Positions 12,731-24,429 of a DNA stretch of 64,000 nt are shown in pieces. The DNA is from Neodiprion pinetum (Eukaryota > Arthropoda > Insecta > Hymenoptera > Diprionidae), in NCBI RefSeq assembly GCF_021155775.2, contig NC_060232.1:30263922-30327921 (forward strand), read 5' to 3'. Position 1 is the first letter of the stretch. Every line of letters begins with the position of its first letter. The position numbers and the translations under genes are program-made. Below the pieces are notes generated by a model. The model searched no databases. It worked only from the letters and a program-made list of their open reading frames with translations, and was not told the DNA's origin.

Positions 12731-13209
12731 ATTACTACTACAGCGAGGATATTTGAGAAGTCTCGGTTACATATGTAATAAATTTTCGACGAGGAGATAA
12801 TTTTCTTTTCTTTTCCGCGGTTCCCCGCGCAGCTCTTACCGTTCGCGCAATAAGTACTCGTAATTCTATGGTAACCGAAGCGTAACATGTTGGTATAGGA
12901 TATCTAATCACATTGTATCATCACCGCTTCCTGTCTGGGATTGTGGGCGATGATTGTTTGAACGGTACGCGAGCGGATTACGTGCCCTTAGGGTCGGTTC
13001 GCGGATGTAAATAGATCGGTTAAGCGGAATCGTGAAGCGATTATTTTCCGCTCGTAAGAGGGCTCGTACAAAATGAGAGAGTGTAAAATTCGAGTGGGTG
13101 AAAAATAACGATCACACGTTTCGTACACCCTGTACGAGTAGAGGCGATTACCAGCAAAAAGTCGGACGTACCCAAGACTTACGTATTAGTTGATAAAAAT
13201 TCGACTTAC

Positions 13210-13268
13210 CGTGGTATCTGGGACGAGAGCTTAATTAAAAGCTCTACCTGGTGGGTTGACTTCCTTTC
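13210..13268 (-). CDS. Orphan internal coding exon (19 codons + 2 nt)
   Basis: On the minus strand a strong acceptor (tttttgtgtttcag) precedes 59 open bases and a consensus donor (gtaagt). Frame 0 reads ERKSTHQVEL then LIKLSSQIP and leaves two bases (CG). The splice signals are among the best in the first 20 kb and the residues are protein-like. The family is not recognised. It may belong to the same long-intron minus-strand gene as the exon at 4711-4958, but their phases do not join directly. Confidence 0.5.
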
Positions 13269-14759
13269 CTGAAACACAAAAATTAAACGCGAACGTTATT
13301 AGAAACGAAACGCGTAATTTCAGAGGTTCGGAAGGAAAAAAAAAAAAAAAAAAGTAACAAATCCTATTTCGCGGCAAGGTAAATGCAAAAAGTGGCACTT
13401 TTTAACGAGCCAAACTTCGATGCCTCGGAACCTAATTGCGCAATCGCAAAGACGTGTAAATCAGCCCCGCGAAGGTAATTCAGGGTGAAATTTTCGAGTT
13501 CGGTTGCGGAAAAGCGGCCTGAATGTTACGGAATAAGCCGTAATCTACTTTCAGGGTTTACCGCATCTTATTTCTTTTTCCTTCCCCGGACCTCTCGCTC
13601 AGCCTTCAATTTTTATTCCACCTTTATCCTTTGGGTAACGAATCTGCGCAAGGGTTGGCCATGCATCTGCAGGTTTTACTCCTCACGGTTCGGATTGGAC
13701 GAAATTATATAAATTTTAACCCACGAATACAGTGGCCGACAAATCGGTCGACTAATTTTCAGCACATTTGCTTAAAAAATTCACCAAGTGCGACTAAATG
13801 GTGTCCAGTAAAAAAAACCGCAACAAATTCAAGGACGTTTTCAGGACCACTGGACACGATGGACTAACGATAAGCGGCTCACTCAGCTTGCGATTGCGGA
13901 TATCGAACAGAAGTACACGGAACTTCATGAAAAGTATGAAAGTAACTCCTAGTGCCATGATAAGATCGCGGAACGATCCGCGCAGATTAATCGGAAATCC
14001 CTTTCTCGGCAAGGAAAACTTTCGAAATCCTTACTCGCCCCTCGACTATATAAGCCGATCTCGGAGGCTTTGAGCGAGAATCGCTTCGTGCGGAGAGTTT
14101 AATAATACGGAAAAAGTTACAGCCGATATTCAATGACAAAGTGTAAGACTAGAGAAATGTTATTAAAATATTTCTGCTGGTTCGAAATGAAGCAGCTCGA
14201 GTCGAGTAATAAATAGACGTACCCGTTTTTATCACCTTAGTTCCAGTTGTCGCCATACTCGTGAACCCGAATGGGAGATTACGGCCGCAAACGGTCCGAG
14301 ACTACTTTATTCTATACCTGCGCGAACACCAATCTTTAAACAAAAGTGTACATCGAGCATCGAAAACTTATTGTGGAAAAATGGCACACAGTCGGATTTT
14401 AGCGAGGCGCCACACATCAAGCGAAAACTAATTTCTTACTGTTTCAAACTCGTTTCAATGAGTTTAAAACGATCCCCAAGTGGTCAAAAATGATTTCCAT
14501 ATAGTTTGAAAATGATTACAAAAGGATCCCTGAGTGATTGAAAATGATTTCCAGTTTTAAAATGATGGCAAACTGTTTCGAACGATTTCAAAATTATTTC
14601 AAGCGGTTACAACCGATTTCACGTGATATCTGACCGTTCGGATTTCAATAACGAATCGAAGTAATCGTTGATGCTTACAACGAACCTTTGCAACGGCTTG
14701 TGTCGAAAATCTAGCGTGCGTATAAGATTTCGTGGGTGCGTTTGAAAGCGAGTTTTACG
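13269..14759. other. Non-coding with a degenerate short repeat
   Basis: Between about 14440 and 14640 a degenerate unit close to 'gtttgaaaatgatttcca' recurs roughly every 20 bases. A TATATAAG at 14047-14054 on the plus strand resembles a TATA box, with nothing convincing downstream. No supported gene. Confidence 0.45.
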
Positions 14760-15420
14760 TATTCGTGCTTACAAAGTTGACGTATCGTCGTCGGAGCGAT
14801 CGTTCGATGATATAGTCCGGAACTGAGCGACGACTGCGATTGTCTTTTCAATATCGAAGTACGAAACGGAGACAAGGCCGTTCCGCGGCGGCGTTCTCCA
14901 TGTCGGCAAAGCCGCGCTTGATGACCGTTTGTGGCCCTCGAGGTGCCCGATGCGGTCTCTTATCCAAAGGATCGGCCAATCAAAAAAAACCGTGACCAGG
15001 GCCAACGCCGATTGGCCAACGACGGCCACCGCGAGCTCGGCTATTCGCCGTGGCGACAAGTCGCCCTGGTTACCGTTCGCATCAACAATAAACCCCCAGG
15101 TCGATATCGCCAACTTATACCTTTGTACCCTTCGACCTGCCGTTCCACGACCGACTCGCGGTCGCCAACCGGCGGCGCCTTCCGCGAGTCGAGAATCTTC
15201 GAGAGAGACGGGGAGGCCCGCTTTTCGCGGAACAATCCGCTTTTTCACCCCTTCCTACGGTGAACGGGGATCGGCGCCTAACTCGAAGTTGGGCCGGGAC
15301 GGACTTTCAAATTGGTTATCGACTCTTAACGGTTATTGATTGCTGCGGGGAGGTTCGCTTCTTCTAATTCGTGACCCCGGGTGGATAGGTAGCTACGCAA
15401 CGCGGTTCGATGTGCTCCGA
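14760..15420. promoter_or_regulatory. GC/CpG-rich island with CCAAT boxes
   Basis: GC content is clearly higher than in the flanking AT-rich DNA. A CCAAT lies at 14976-14980 on the plus strand and an inverted one (ATTGG) at 15011-15015. Long open frames on both strands (for example minus 14769-15248, 159 codons, and plus 14929-15339) overlap, as expected when GC richness removes stop codons. They show no domain that I recognise. It could be a CpG-rich promoter or first-exon region of an unseen long-intron gene. Confidence 0.3.
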
Positions 15421-18400
15421 TTTGTTATATATGTATGGAACGGCGGAAGGGTTTTCTTTTTTCTTTCTCGTTCCTCTTCGTCGTCTAATTCCTTTTCCTC
15501 GCCACTCAACGTCGATCCTCTTCTCAGCTATCATCGAGTCTTTAAACGTGCAACACTTGCGCGGGAAGTTCTCTTTTTTTCTCACGTAGAGTGGCTCAAT
15601 AATCGTTTAGCAGGATTTTGTTTTTTTTCCTTTCGGTTTCTTCTTCTTGTCAAATTAAGTAACCTCTTTTATCGAAATCCATTGCGGAAAGGATTACTCC
15701 AATGGAATAAGCTGTTCACCTGTGGCTGTATACGGTGAGAATATCACCTGCACTCTACACCCGGTGCAAACACTCTCACAAAGACCTCACCTTTGTCGGA
15801 TCAATTATTTTTTTGCTCGCCGCAATACGAGAACCAATTCCATGGTCAACAGGTTTATTACCTACGAAACTTCGATATCGAAAGATTACCAAATTTTTTG
15901 GATATACGCGATACATACTTATTTGCACTAGACCAAAACTCGATTCATTTCGTAACACGATTTTTTTAAAAACGTTGATTAAAACACCATTGATTTCAGA
16001 TTTCAAAAAAATATCCATAATATACTCATTGTACCAACGTACAAATTTTTTTATTACACAAGTCAAAGAACACCCTTGGAATAAAAAAAAAACGAACAAT
16101 AAATGGCAAAAGATGATCGTCGTTTTGTAGGAAGGAACTCTGCTGCAGATCATAATATCCGTCAAAAGCAAGGTTTCGCGAAAAATATGAATGATCAAAA
16201 CATGGGTACACGCATACGTTTCAGTCCCATATAAAATATATATGTATTGTAAAAACGGGACAAAGATACTCTACCCATTCCTCCGGGATAACACACAGAA
16301 TCACCGATACAAGAATCTGTCAGAGCCACAAACGTGGGTCTCTGGCGAGGGGAACGATGGGACAGTCGTCCGACATTGAACAGACACTGAAAAACCTTTA
16401 TGGGGGTGGTGAGGGAAAGAAAGGAAAAAAACAGCATTCAAGACGATCTCATGCTAAATAGCCAGGTTCGAGAAAGACGTGGAATAAAAGACAAAAAAAA
16501 ACAGCTAACGATAAGAGGTCAATATCGTAATCTTTCTGGAAAAGGAAGAAGAAAAAAATAGAAGAAAAAACCCCCCGTTGGAAAAATCAGCTCTACGACA
16601 ATTTTAACCGGAGTAAGTATACCGACCAAAGACTTCCTTTCTCTACCGAAAAATTTGTTTTCCTTCCATGCTTTTAGCAATTTGAAAAGCTAGAGAGTGT
16701 TTTTTTCGAGAAAAGACGAACTACTCTCCGAGATGCAGGCGGAACAAAGTGCATCATGTTTAATGGGTGAATAATACTTGGGCAAGGGAGCGAATATGGA
16801 ATTGGCGCCGCGGCGGCACTTCGCCGTTGTTCGTGGGAAAATCCGCGTTCGCGATCAAGCGACTAAAATTTTTCTCACCCGTAACAGGAAGCGTAGTTGG
16901 CGAGAGTCCATGGGCACCATTACATTCGTGACTTGAACAGAAATGTAAATGGCCTCAGGATCTACATTCAAATTAAAGCGTTAGTTCCGCACGATTGCAA
17001 AATTTCGTTTTACTCGCAAAAATTTGAAAATGTCGTCTTGTTTTTTTGCTTTTCGTTTTAATGTATGACTCGACACCGATCACCCACGTGAAATCTATAC
17101 ATGTTTAACCGTGTATGTATATAACGCGACAAAAATTTACAAGCGAAGAAGAATACGCCGCGTTCATACATCGCGAGAAAGTTTACATAGTCTATTTTTT
17201 CACAGCCAAGTTGAAAGGCGTAAATAACTGTATGGAAAAATAAAAATACAAGCGGTGCTCGTAGGGATGATTATTAAATTAGCAAAGTCGTCGTTTAAGC
17301 AGGCGGGCATTATAATCCACCCCGTTTTCTTGCAGCGCGCGAAGTTCATTAGACCTTGTACACCACGCGCCACGTTCACACGGACAAATTGCGTGTTCGA
17401 TTCATGTGCAGCGTTGCATATTATATGGAGTAGTATATTACACGGAGCGCGAAACTGAGCCTCGTCGGCGAAAGTTCAAGTTGGTGAAACAAAAGTAGAA
17501 TATAAGAGAAACGTAACCGATAGTTTGACGAAAAATTACCCAGCTCCTCGAACGCAACGTAGCACATTAATCTTTTGAGTGACACATTGTTGTGCTGAGT
17601 CAACTTTTATAACAATATAATATTAATGGAAATGGGCAAGCTTTTGAGTTGGAAGCTAAAGGCGAAACAAATAACTGAAAAGTGACAGAAAATGTATAAA
17701 ATGTAATTTGTATTTTTTAAATTCATGTATAATTCGATTTTTATCACCAATTACTTCCCATTTTTTCACCACAAGCTTACCCAACTTAATCTTGGTTTCA
17801 AAATTTTCGTTTTTTTTTTCTTACAAAGAATTTATGAGTAAAATTTGAAAACAATCAATTGAGGATGTTCGTTAAAAAATTGGGTTTTCGCGTTTTGGAA
17901 AGAGTAAAAATCAAACTCCTGGTACAAAAAAATCTAAAACTCGGTGAAAGATGTTTTTTTGCACACTACACCATGCTTGAAGATTGAAAAAAAAAAAACC
18001 ACCGACGGTGAGGGTCAGACGTAGGTCATCGGTTTGGTGTAAAATGCCTCGTATATATGCAGACTAGCATTCCTCTCGCAGAAATTATTTACTGTACAGC
18101 TGAATATCAATACATTACGATGTATAATAATAATATTATATATTACGTCCAAGCATTGATGATAATGAATACGTTCCCATTCGGATACTCGCATTGAAAT
18201 TATGTATTTCCATTACACATACATTGGGATATTACGGCGATGCAGGGATTACCCAAAGACATCGCTGTAAGCTCGAATGATATGAAATGACTGATTGTGT
18301 AAGCCTTAGAATTTATACTGACCAAATACGGCGAAAATTTGAATTCATAATACTGCGGCGAGTATATTTAAAGTGTGTCTGTACAAGTATCTTAACCGAG

Positions 18401-19028
18401 CGTGCTTCGGTTACTTACAACGTTTCTTTATCATCGTTAGATTACTCGCTTTGACGTAAGGTTCAAAGGTGAAGAGAGTCGACCAAAGACGACTGCGGTG
18501 ATGAAAATCAATGAAAAGGCTGAAACGAGTGAAAAATTTTTCGCCCGTTAATTGCCTCACTAATTATTTCAGTTAACGTAAAAATTTCGAGTTTCCGCAG
18601 GCGCGTTGCCAAATTAATTTCATTCAACAACTCGAGCTTTTGTGCTCATATGCACAGGGTGCCACATATCGTAAATAAATAACTGAAAATACAACGCAAA
18701 AAGTTAATTCATATACACAGACGTCCTCGCAGAATATATTCCATTATTCACGGAAAAATTTTAAAACTTTCGCCAGGTTATCCAAACAAATTTCAACATC
18801 ATCAAGTAACGCGAATCGAAAATACATTCAGGAAAGCAGAACGCGTTAAAATGAGGAACCTTTAAGACGAGTGAATGGGGAATCGCTTCCGATTACAGCC
18901 TATGAAAAAGAGTCTCGCTATCATGATGTACGACGGTTCTTCGTGCCATGTTCCATGGCGGTGAGGTTAGTTCGATCTATAATTACGCCAGAGAGTCCGA
19001 CATCGGTGGTTCGTACATAAAGCCTCTT

Positions 19029-19031
<3 letters not shown>
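15421..19031. other. Non-coding
   Basis: Short open frames on both strands without splice signals or protein-like composition. No gene supported. Confidence 0.5.

Positions 19032-19111
<80 letters not shown>
19032..19111. repeat. (CT)n microsatellite, about 80 bp
   Basis: An uninterrupted CT dinucleotide run. It produces artefact Leu-Ser (plus) and Arg-Glu (minus) frames. A second, shorter CT run lies at about 19225-19255. Confidence 0.95.
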
Positions 19112-19115
<4 letters not shown>

Positions 19116-19224
19116 GCCCCGCCATCCGCCGCCCACGCCAGACAAACTCGAAGGAATGGCAAACTACTGTGGGACATCGCATCTGCCAAAGCATATTTGA
19201 TATCCAGAGCTTATGCAGCGATCG

Positions 19225-19255
<31 letters not shown>
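19225..19255. repeat. (CT)n microsatellite, second block
   Basis: An imperfect CT run about 110 bp after the first block. Confidence 0.9.
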
Positions 19256-20090
19256 CATCTCCCCGTTCCGTCCCAACCCCTTTTTCCAGTATAGAGATGA
19301 GGAGATAAAAGAGAAAGAGAGAGAGCGAAGCAGAGATTTTGAACTGCATGCAAAGAAGCTTAGCTTACCTATTCGTTTGCATATCCATTCGATGCCTGCC
19401 TGTATATATATATATATATACCTAAAGCGACTTGGCTCGCGTCTTTGGGGAATTCAACCGAGTTTGGGATTAGTTTATTTGGAAAAGAGCCAAGGTAACA
19501 GGATCAAAACTATACTATACTAATACGGGTACATATAATGTATTATATCTACAACCCTGCAATTCGTACCGATTTAATTTCACTGTAAAATTTCAATAAT
19601 TTTGTTTATGATAATAATTCCTAATTATTATTATTCATTAAATCATCCAATCACGAGGATCAGAACGCAGAGGAATAATATTATAACGTGGCCTGATTTA
19701 GAATCAATCGAATTAGTGGAATTGTACGTGAAAATAATAATTTCGGAATAAACCAATTTCTGTTAATTTTTGCTCTATTTTTTAACCGTCAACGAGTATT
19801 TCTTCCCTCTGATCACGTAAGGCACACGGTAATTTCCTTATAGATACGAATGTTACGTATGACATAGGGTAGAACGTGAGGAAATCTTTCTTCAACTGTA
19901 CCTGTAACAACGAAATAGGTAAAAAATGAACGTTGCCGATCAGTGGCGTCGATATTCATCGATTGTTCGATTAGTTGCAATTCAAAATCGTCTCTAAGCG
20001 AGAAATGGCGTGATCTGGATAGAATCGATGTGAGAAAAATACATCAATGTGTGTTGGCAGGTCACCCCATAAAAAAAGGAAGCGAGTCAG
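19256..20090. other. Non-coding
   Basis: AT-rich; a short (TA)n lies near 19405. No gene seen. Confidence 0.5.
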
Positions 20091-20300
20091 ACGTTTGTAG
20101 TAAATTCTTCAGAAACTACAAACGAAGAAAAATCATACTACAATCAACTACAAGCGATACTGAAGCGCTTAGCACGTTTGTAGTAAATTTGGCAGGAACT
20201 ACAAACGAAAAAATCAGTACTACAAACAACTTATATTTTTTTGTGGCACTATTACAAACGAAATCATTGTTACTACAAACAACTACCTACAAAAACCTAC
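20091..20300. repeat. 83-bp tandem duplication of an inverted motif
   Basis: The motif cgtttgtagt and its reverse complement actacaaacg form an inverted pair at 20092-20101 and 20115-20124. The same pair recurs at 20175-20184 and 20198-20207, exactly 83 bp further on. Further variants (actacaaacaact, attacaaacga) continue to about 20280. A plus-strand frame crosses the block, but its Thr/Asn/Tyr content follows from the repeat. Function unknown. Confidence 0.7.
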
Positions 20301-21558
20301 AAGAATCAACAAATAATAGTTAGGTTTTTTCAAGTCGGGTGATAGGTTCGCATAGGTGACGTCGTGCCATGCATGTCGACACGATCGGGGCGTTAAAAGA
20401 TTTGACAAAAGGACAGATAGCGTGAAAAGCATCCTATCGATTTTTTTCGCATAACGATGCGCATGATTCACCCATCTGTCTTATTTATATAACTGAATGC
20501 AAACTGCATGTGCGTATATATACGTATAACAGGAGGATGATAGGGCGTGCAAAAGCCGCTAATCATGTACGATAACAAGCGTAATGAATGTAACGAGGCG
20601 ATGAGGGAATGATCGTAACGAAAAAAAGGTACAAGTATATCTACCGTGACCTAGTTTTTGTTACTTTTTTTTTTTAATTATTTTAATTTTGTTTATTTTT
20701 TTTCACTTTTTCCTTCCGCGCGTTTATACAAGTACGAGAGAGAAAAAAATGGCGAGCAGGCGACTGCAGCGAATAAAAATCGATTGAGATACATACGTTC
20801 AGAAATCATCGCATCGTGATGTATCCGTAGAATAATACGATATGTATGAATAACAATGTCTGGACGAGGAAAGTAAATGGTGTTAATCAATTTTTTAAGT
20901 CACAGCTAATCGTGGAGGAGCTCGAAACAAGCAGAGCTAGGATATCAAGGGTGCTGGATTCACTATTTTCGATTTGCAATTTCCAGTCCGTAAGACGACG
21001 AGATCGCGTCACGTGATATTTTACTTACTCCTTCGGGACCTCCGTCACTTACCTACATAAACCATATTTGCATTACGACGACAACACGAGAATCCGGAGC
21101 CGTTGTTGAGACGAAGAAATTGGCCTCGGGTAATTACATACACGCGCGATGAACTATTTTTATGTACGTAAAATTTTACATTTTTTTTTTTTTCATTCGT
21201 TTTTCTAAATCCTTTAAGGTATAACAAATTTTGTATCTTAACTTCGGTGAAAATCAACGAAGATTTTTTGTAGGTAGCCAAATAAAAAATGATAACAATT
21301 TTTATTACCCCACCTCTCACTTAAATAAATTCAGAAATTTTCACAAGACTTGAGAAGAATTTCAAGGAGTGTCAATCTAGCTTTTTTCCTACAAGTAGGT
21401 ATAGGCAATATACACAAGAAACATCCATACACTAGAGTAGTAATTTCGGTGTGGGATTTTGTGTGTACACCCGTGGTATAAGAAAAGCTGTTATATATAA
21501 CGTATATTTCGTCGGAAACGAGAAACCGTCGGAGGTTTTATACCCTCGATATGTATCT

Positions 21559-21586
21559 ATGTATGTATGTATGTATGTATGTATAT
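21559..21586. repeat. (TATG)n microsatellite
   Basis: About seven tetranucleotide units. Confidence 0.85.
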
Positions 21587-21683
21587 GTGTGTATATATAT
21601 TAGCTTATGTATAAAAGGTAATATAATAATAGAGACTCTCATCATTCTTGCAAACTCTTTCCTTCCGCGACGAGAGGCGTAGG

Positions 21684-21727
21684 TATACATACATATACAT
21701 ACATACATACATATATATATATATATA
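21684..21727. repeat. (ACAT)n(AT)n compound microsatellite
   Basis: Tetranucleotide units merging into an AT run. Its purine/pyrimidine pattern mirrors the (TATG)n block about 100 bp away. Confidence 0.85.
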
Positions 21728-22806
21728 AAACATAAGAAAAAGTCTAGGAACGGTGGGAGAAAAACTCTCGCGACTATTAGGATAGACGTTTATCTTTTTC
21801 ACCAACAAACCGTATCCGAACCTTCTAGCTTGTCCGCGACACAGATAATAATACATATATGTATATATATATATATATATATGTTTTCTTTCTTTTTTCG
21901 TTTTTTTTTTTTTGTTGTTCTAGCTTCATCCGATCTCTTGGATCTATATCAGAGCGTCGCGGTGATGATGGTCACCCTGCAAAGCGACCACGTGTATGCA
22001 CGCGTGCATACAACATGCAAGGATAGTGCCGATACGCCACGTCTTTCTCCACGTCATATACCCCGATTTTCCACCCTCTCGTCTCATACGTCGCGCTCAC
22101 TCTTTTTCCACAAGTCTTTTTCCAACTCCGCATACGGTCAGCGTTTGATGCAATATTGAATGAACCGCGTGCATGCGGCTTCCAACCGAGGTAACATCGC
22201 AACCGTTATTTTATAAAACGGATGGGTGTGTGTATGTGACACGTATATACGGACGAGGACACGTTGTTAGACTCTGTATGTGGGTACGTAATATACATAC
22301 TGCAAATGATCGTGAGGAAGGAACGAGCGGAACTTAACGAACTAACTGCAAGTTCTTATTCGCCGCTAAGGGATGATGCACACCACTTTTAATAATGCAT
22401 GCGTTTCATTCTCTTCGCGATGGTATAACCAATGAAAGACAACCCCGCCTAGACGCGATCCGTGGTTTGCCGTTCCACCCTTCGATAATAATAGAAGATC
22501 TACCCTCGATTCTCAGCTAGCTATAGTCGAATAACAACCTTAGCGGCGCCGCGACGAGAATGGATTATTGTACATCAGTCGGGAGAAGACTTCGTCGCCA
22601 GACAACAACAACAACAATAATAATAATAATGATGATGTTAATGATAATAACAATACTAGTTAACAGTGCCGGCAGCACAGTAACGAAAATAGTTAACGTG
22701 TATATGTAAGAAGGAAAAAAATGCGCGGTCACCGTCAATTAATATGAATAATTGCAAGCTTGATATAATTTCACTTCAACATTCGTCAATTATTATTATT
22801 TTACAG

Positions 22807-22868
22807 TGACATGGACTGGGTAAAGAAAATAATCGGAGAAAAGAGTGCTGACGATATGCCGAACTACG
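22807..22868 (+). CDS. Candidate first coding exon (19 codons + 1 nt)
   Basis: A pyrimidine-rich acceptor (attattttacag) is followed by TGAC and an ATG at 22811. The frame reads MDWVKKIIGEKSADDMPNY and leaves one base before a gtaaaa donor at 22869. An acceptor just upstream of the ATG implies a 5' non-coding exon further upstream. The short, charged, protein-like peptide next to a start codon is what a genuine first coding exon looks like. The next exon was not found; the nearest plus-strand acceptors (near 25005 and 26700) give stops in this phase. The family is not recognised. Confidence 0.5.
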
Positions 22869-24402
22869 GTAAAAATTCGAAAAGTTATAATTATGTAGTT
22901 ATCTAATGACCAGAGAGTGAGAGTCTAATGGCTGTTCTTTCTCGAAATTATGATTAGTCTGAAAACGATTTTATTTTCCCCGTTTAAAAATGTTCATTCG
23001 CGATGAAATACATTAAACGTATTTTTTTATTACATCTGTAACTACTGTAATTAGTTTGAAAAACAAAATGACGGTTGACTTTGTTTCCGTGTAAAAATTA
23101 TAGTTCTTTCGCAAGCGAAAAGAAGAGGAAAAAAAAATTAAAAGTAACAAAATTATGTCTGCGACATAAATTGATTAGAAAATGTCTGATAAGTCGATTT
23201 CAACTTGATATAAATGCACCGTGATTTTTCATGCCCTTGGTTATGGAAAAATATTTTCTTCGTGTTTTTCTATCCCTCGAGAGATCAATTCGGAAGTGCG
23301 ATGGCTTGCAGCCATCCCGTATACGAGTCACGTAGCAAATAATGAAGCGAATGAGAGAGAGGGGAGATAAATAGAAGTTCAAGCAAGATATTGCGGGTCT
23401 ATAGAAGCGCTCGTCTCCTTTTTTTCCTGTTTTTCCCTTCCAGGTTACATGTGAGTAATTCGATCGAAATATAATATCCGTTAATATAGATTTTTTTTGT
23501 AGTGAAGAGAAATTTGTATGGCTTCTTTGATTACACGAGGAAATATTAATTTTAAAATTAATAATTCCCAGATTTTTCGAATCAGCTTTACCATCTTCGT
23601 AATTGAAATATAATAATATTCGACGATACGTAAGCTGTGTTGTTAAATCGTCTACCAAAAACAAGCTTTAGTGATGTATGTAATAAACAAGATGAGAACA
23701 GAGAAAATAGAACGGTTATTCAATTAAGATATAAGAAAAAAATTTGTCTATTATCGGTGAGTAGTTAGATTATTCAATGAGTCTGACTTCTGATTGTACT
23801 TTTTCAGTTATACCAATGAAACAATAACGAAAAATTTCAACGGATGTTAAAGACTGAATATAATCGGTAAACATCCGGGAGGTTATTTACTTCTTAAATT
23901 CACAAACCACTTTTTACGAATCGGTCGAAGATTACTTGAAATCGCTAAATATCGTTAAAAACAGTTCGAGAACACGAAGCAAAAATCGCTTGGAAATCGT
24001 CTGAAAGATCACTGTGAAATTTTCTCGAAATCACTAAATATTTCGGTAATTAAAAGCATTTGAAATCGGTTGAAATATCGAGTGAAATTATTGCAATCCT
24101 TCAATCGTTTGTCACTTGATTTTCAAACGAATAGCTCCTCGATGAAATTTTATAACAATTTGAATTTGACGCCGACGGTCAAAGCCTGCGTCGCGATGAC
24201 ATCACGGCAAAGAAAGAAAGATAGAAAGATCGAGTAATAAAATTCCGATTTCTATTTTTCCGATCGAAGGTTTCGCATGCAATGAACCAGCTGAACTCTA
24301 TTTGAATACTCACTTGTCCAGTTTGTCTATAAATACTTCGATACATTCTCGCAGGCGTTGCTCAGGCTTTCACGATTCTTCCGAATAATAGAAGGTCACA
24401 GA

Positions 24403-24429
24403 GGTGTGTGTGTGTGTGTGTGTGTGTGC
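24403..24429. repeat. (GT)n microsatellite
   Basis: About 13 GT units. Confidence 0.9.

Larger units (their letters stand above)
8275..13209. other. Gene-poor stretch with simple repeats
   Basis: No supported gene. A minus-strand frame ending near 8388 carries a protein-like tail (MQEAEDRDASVIL) but has a poor acceptor. A minus-strand block at about 11544-11634 has good splice signals (ctccttcgcag, gtaggtaa) but every frame is interrupted, so at most it is an untranslated exon. The stretch also holds (CAC)n near 10388, (AT)n near 12042 and a 7-bp tandem repeat near 12114. Confidence 0.45.
20301..22806. other. Non-coding with microsatellites
   Basis: Holds (ATGT)n near 21559, (ACAT)n(AT)n near 21684, (TA)n near 21856 and (CAA)n(TAA)n near 22603. 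No supported exon until 22807. Confidence 0.5.

Noticed and set aside
14769..15248. 159-codon minus-strand frame
   Set aside because: Lies in a GC-rich block where frames on both strands are open. No motif or splice structure supports it.
18921..19523. Arg-Glu and Leu-Ser repeat proteins
   Set aside because: Direct translations of the (CT)n microsatellites on either strand.
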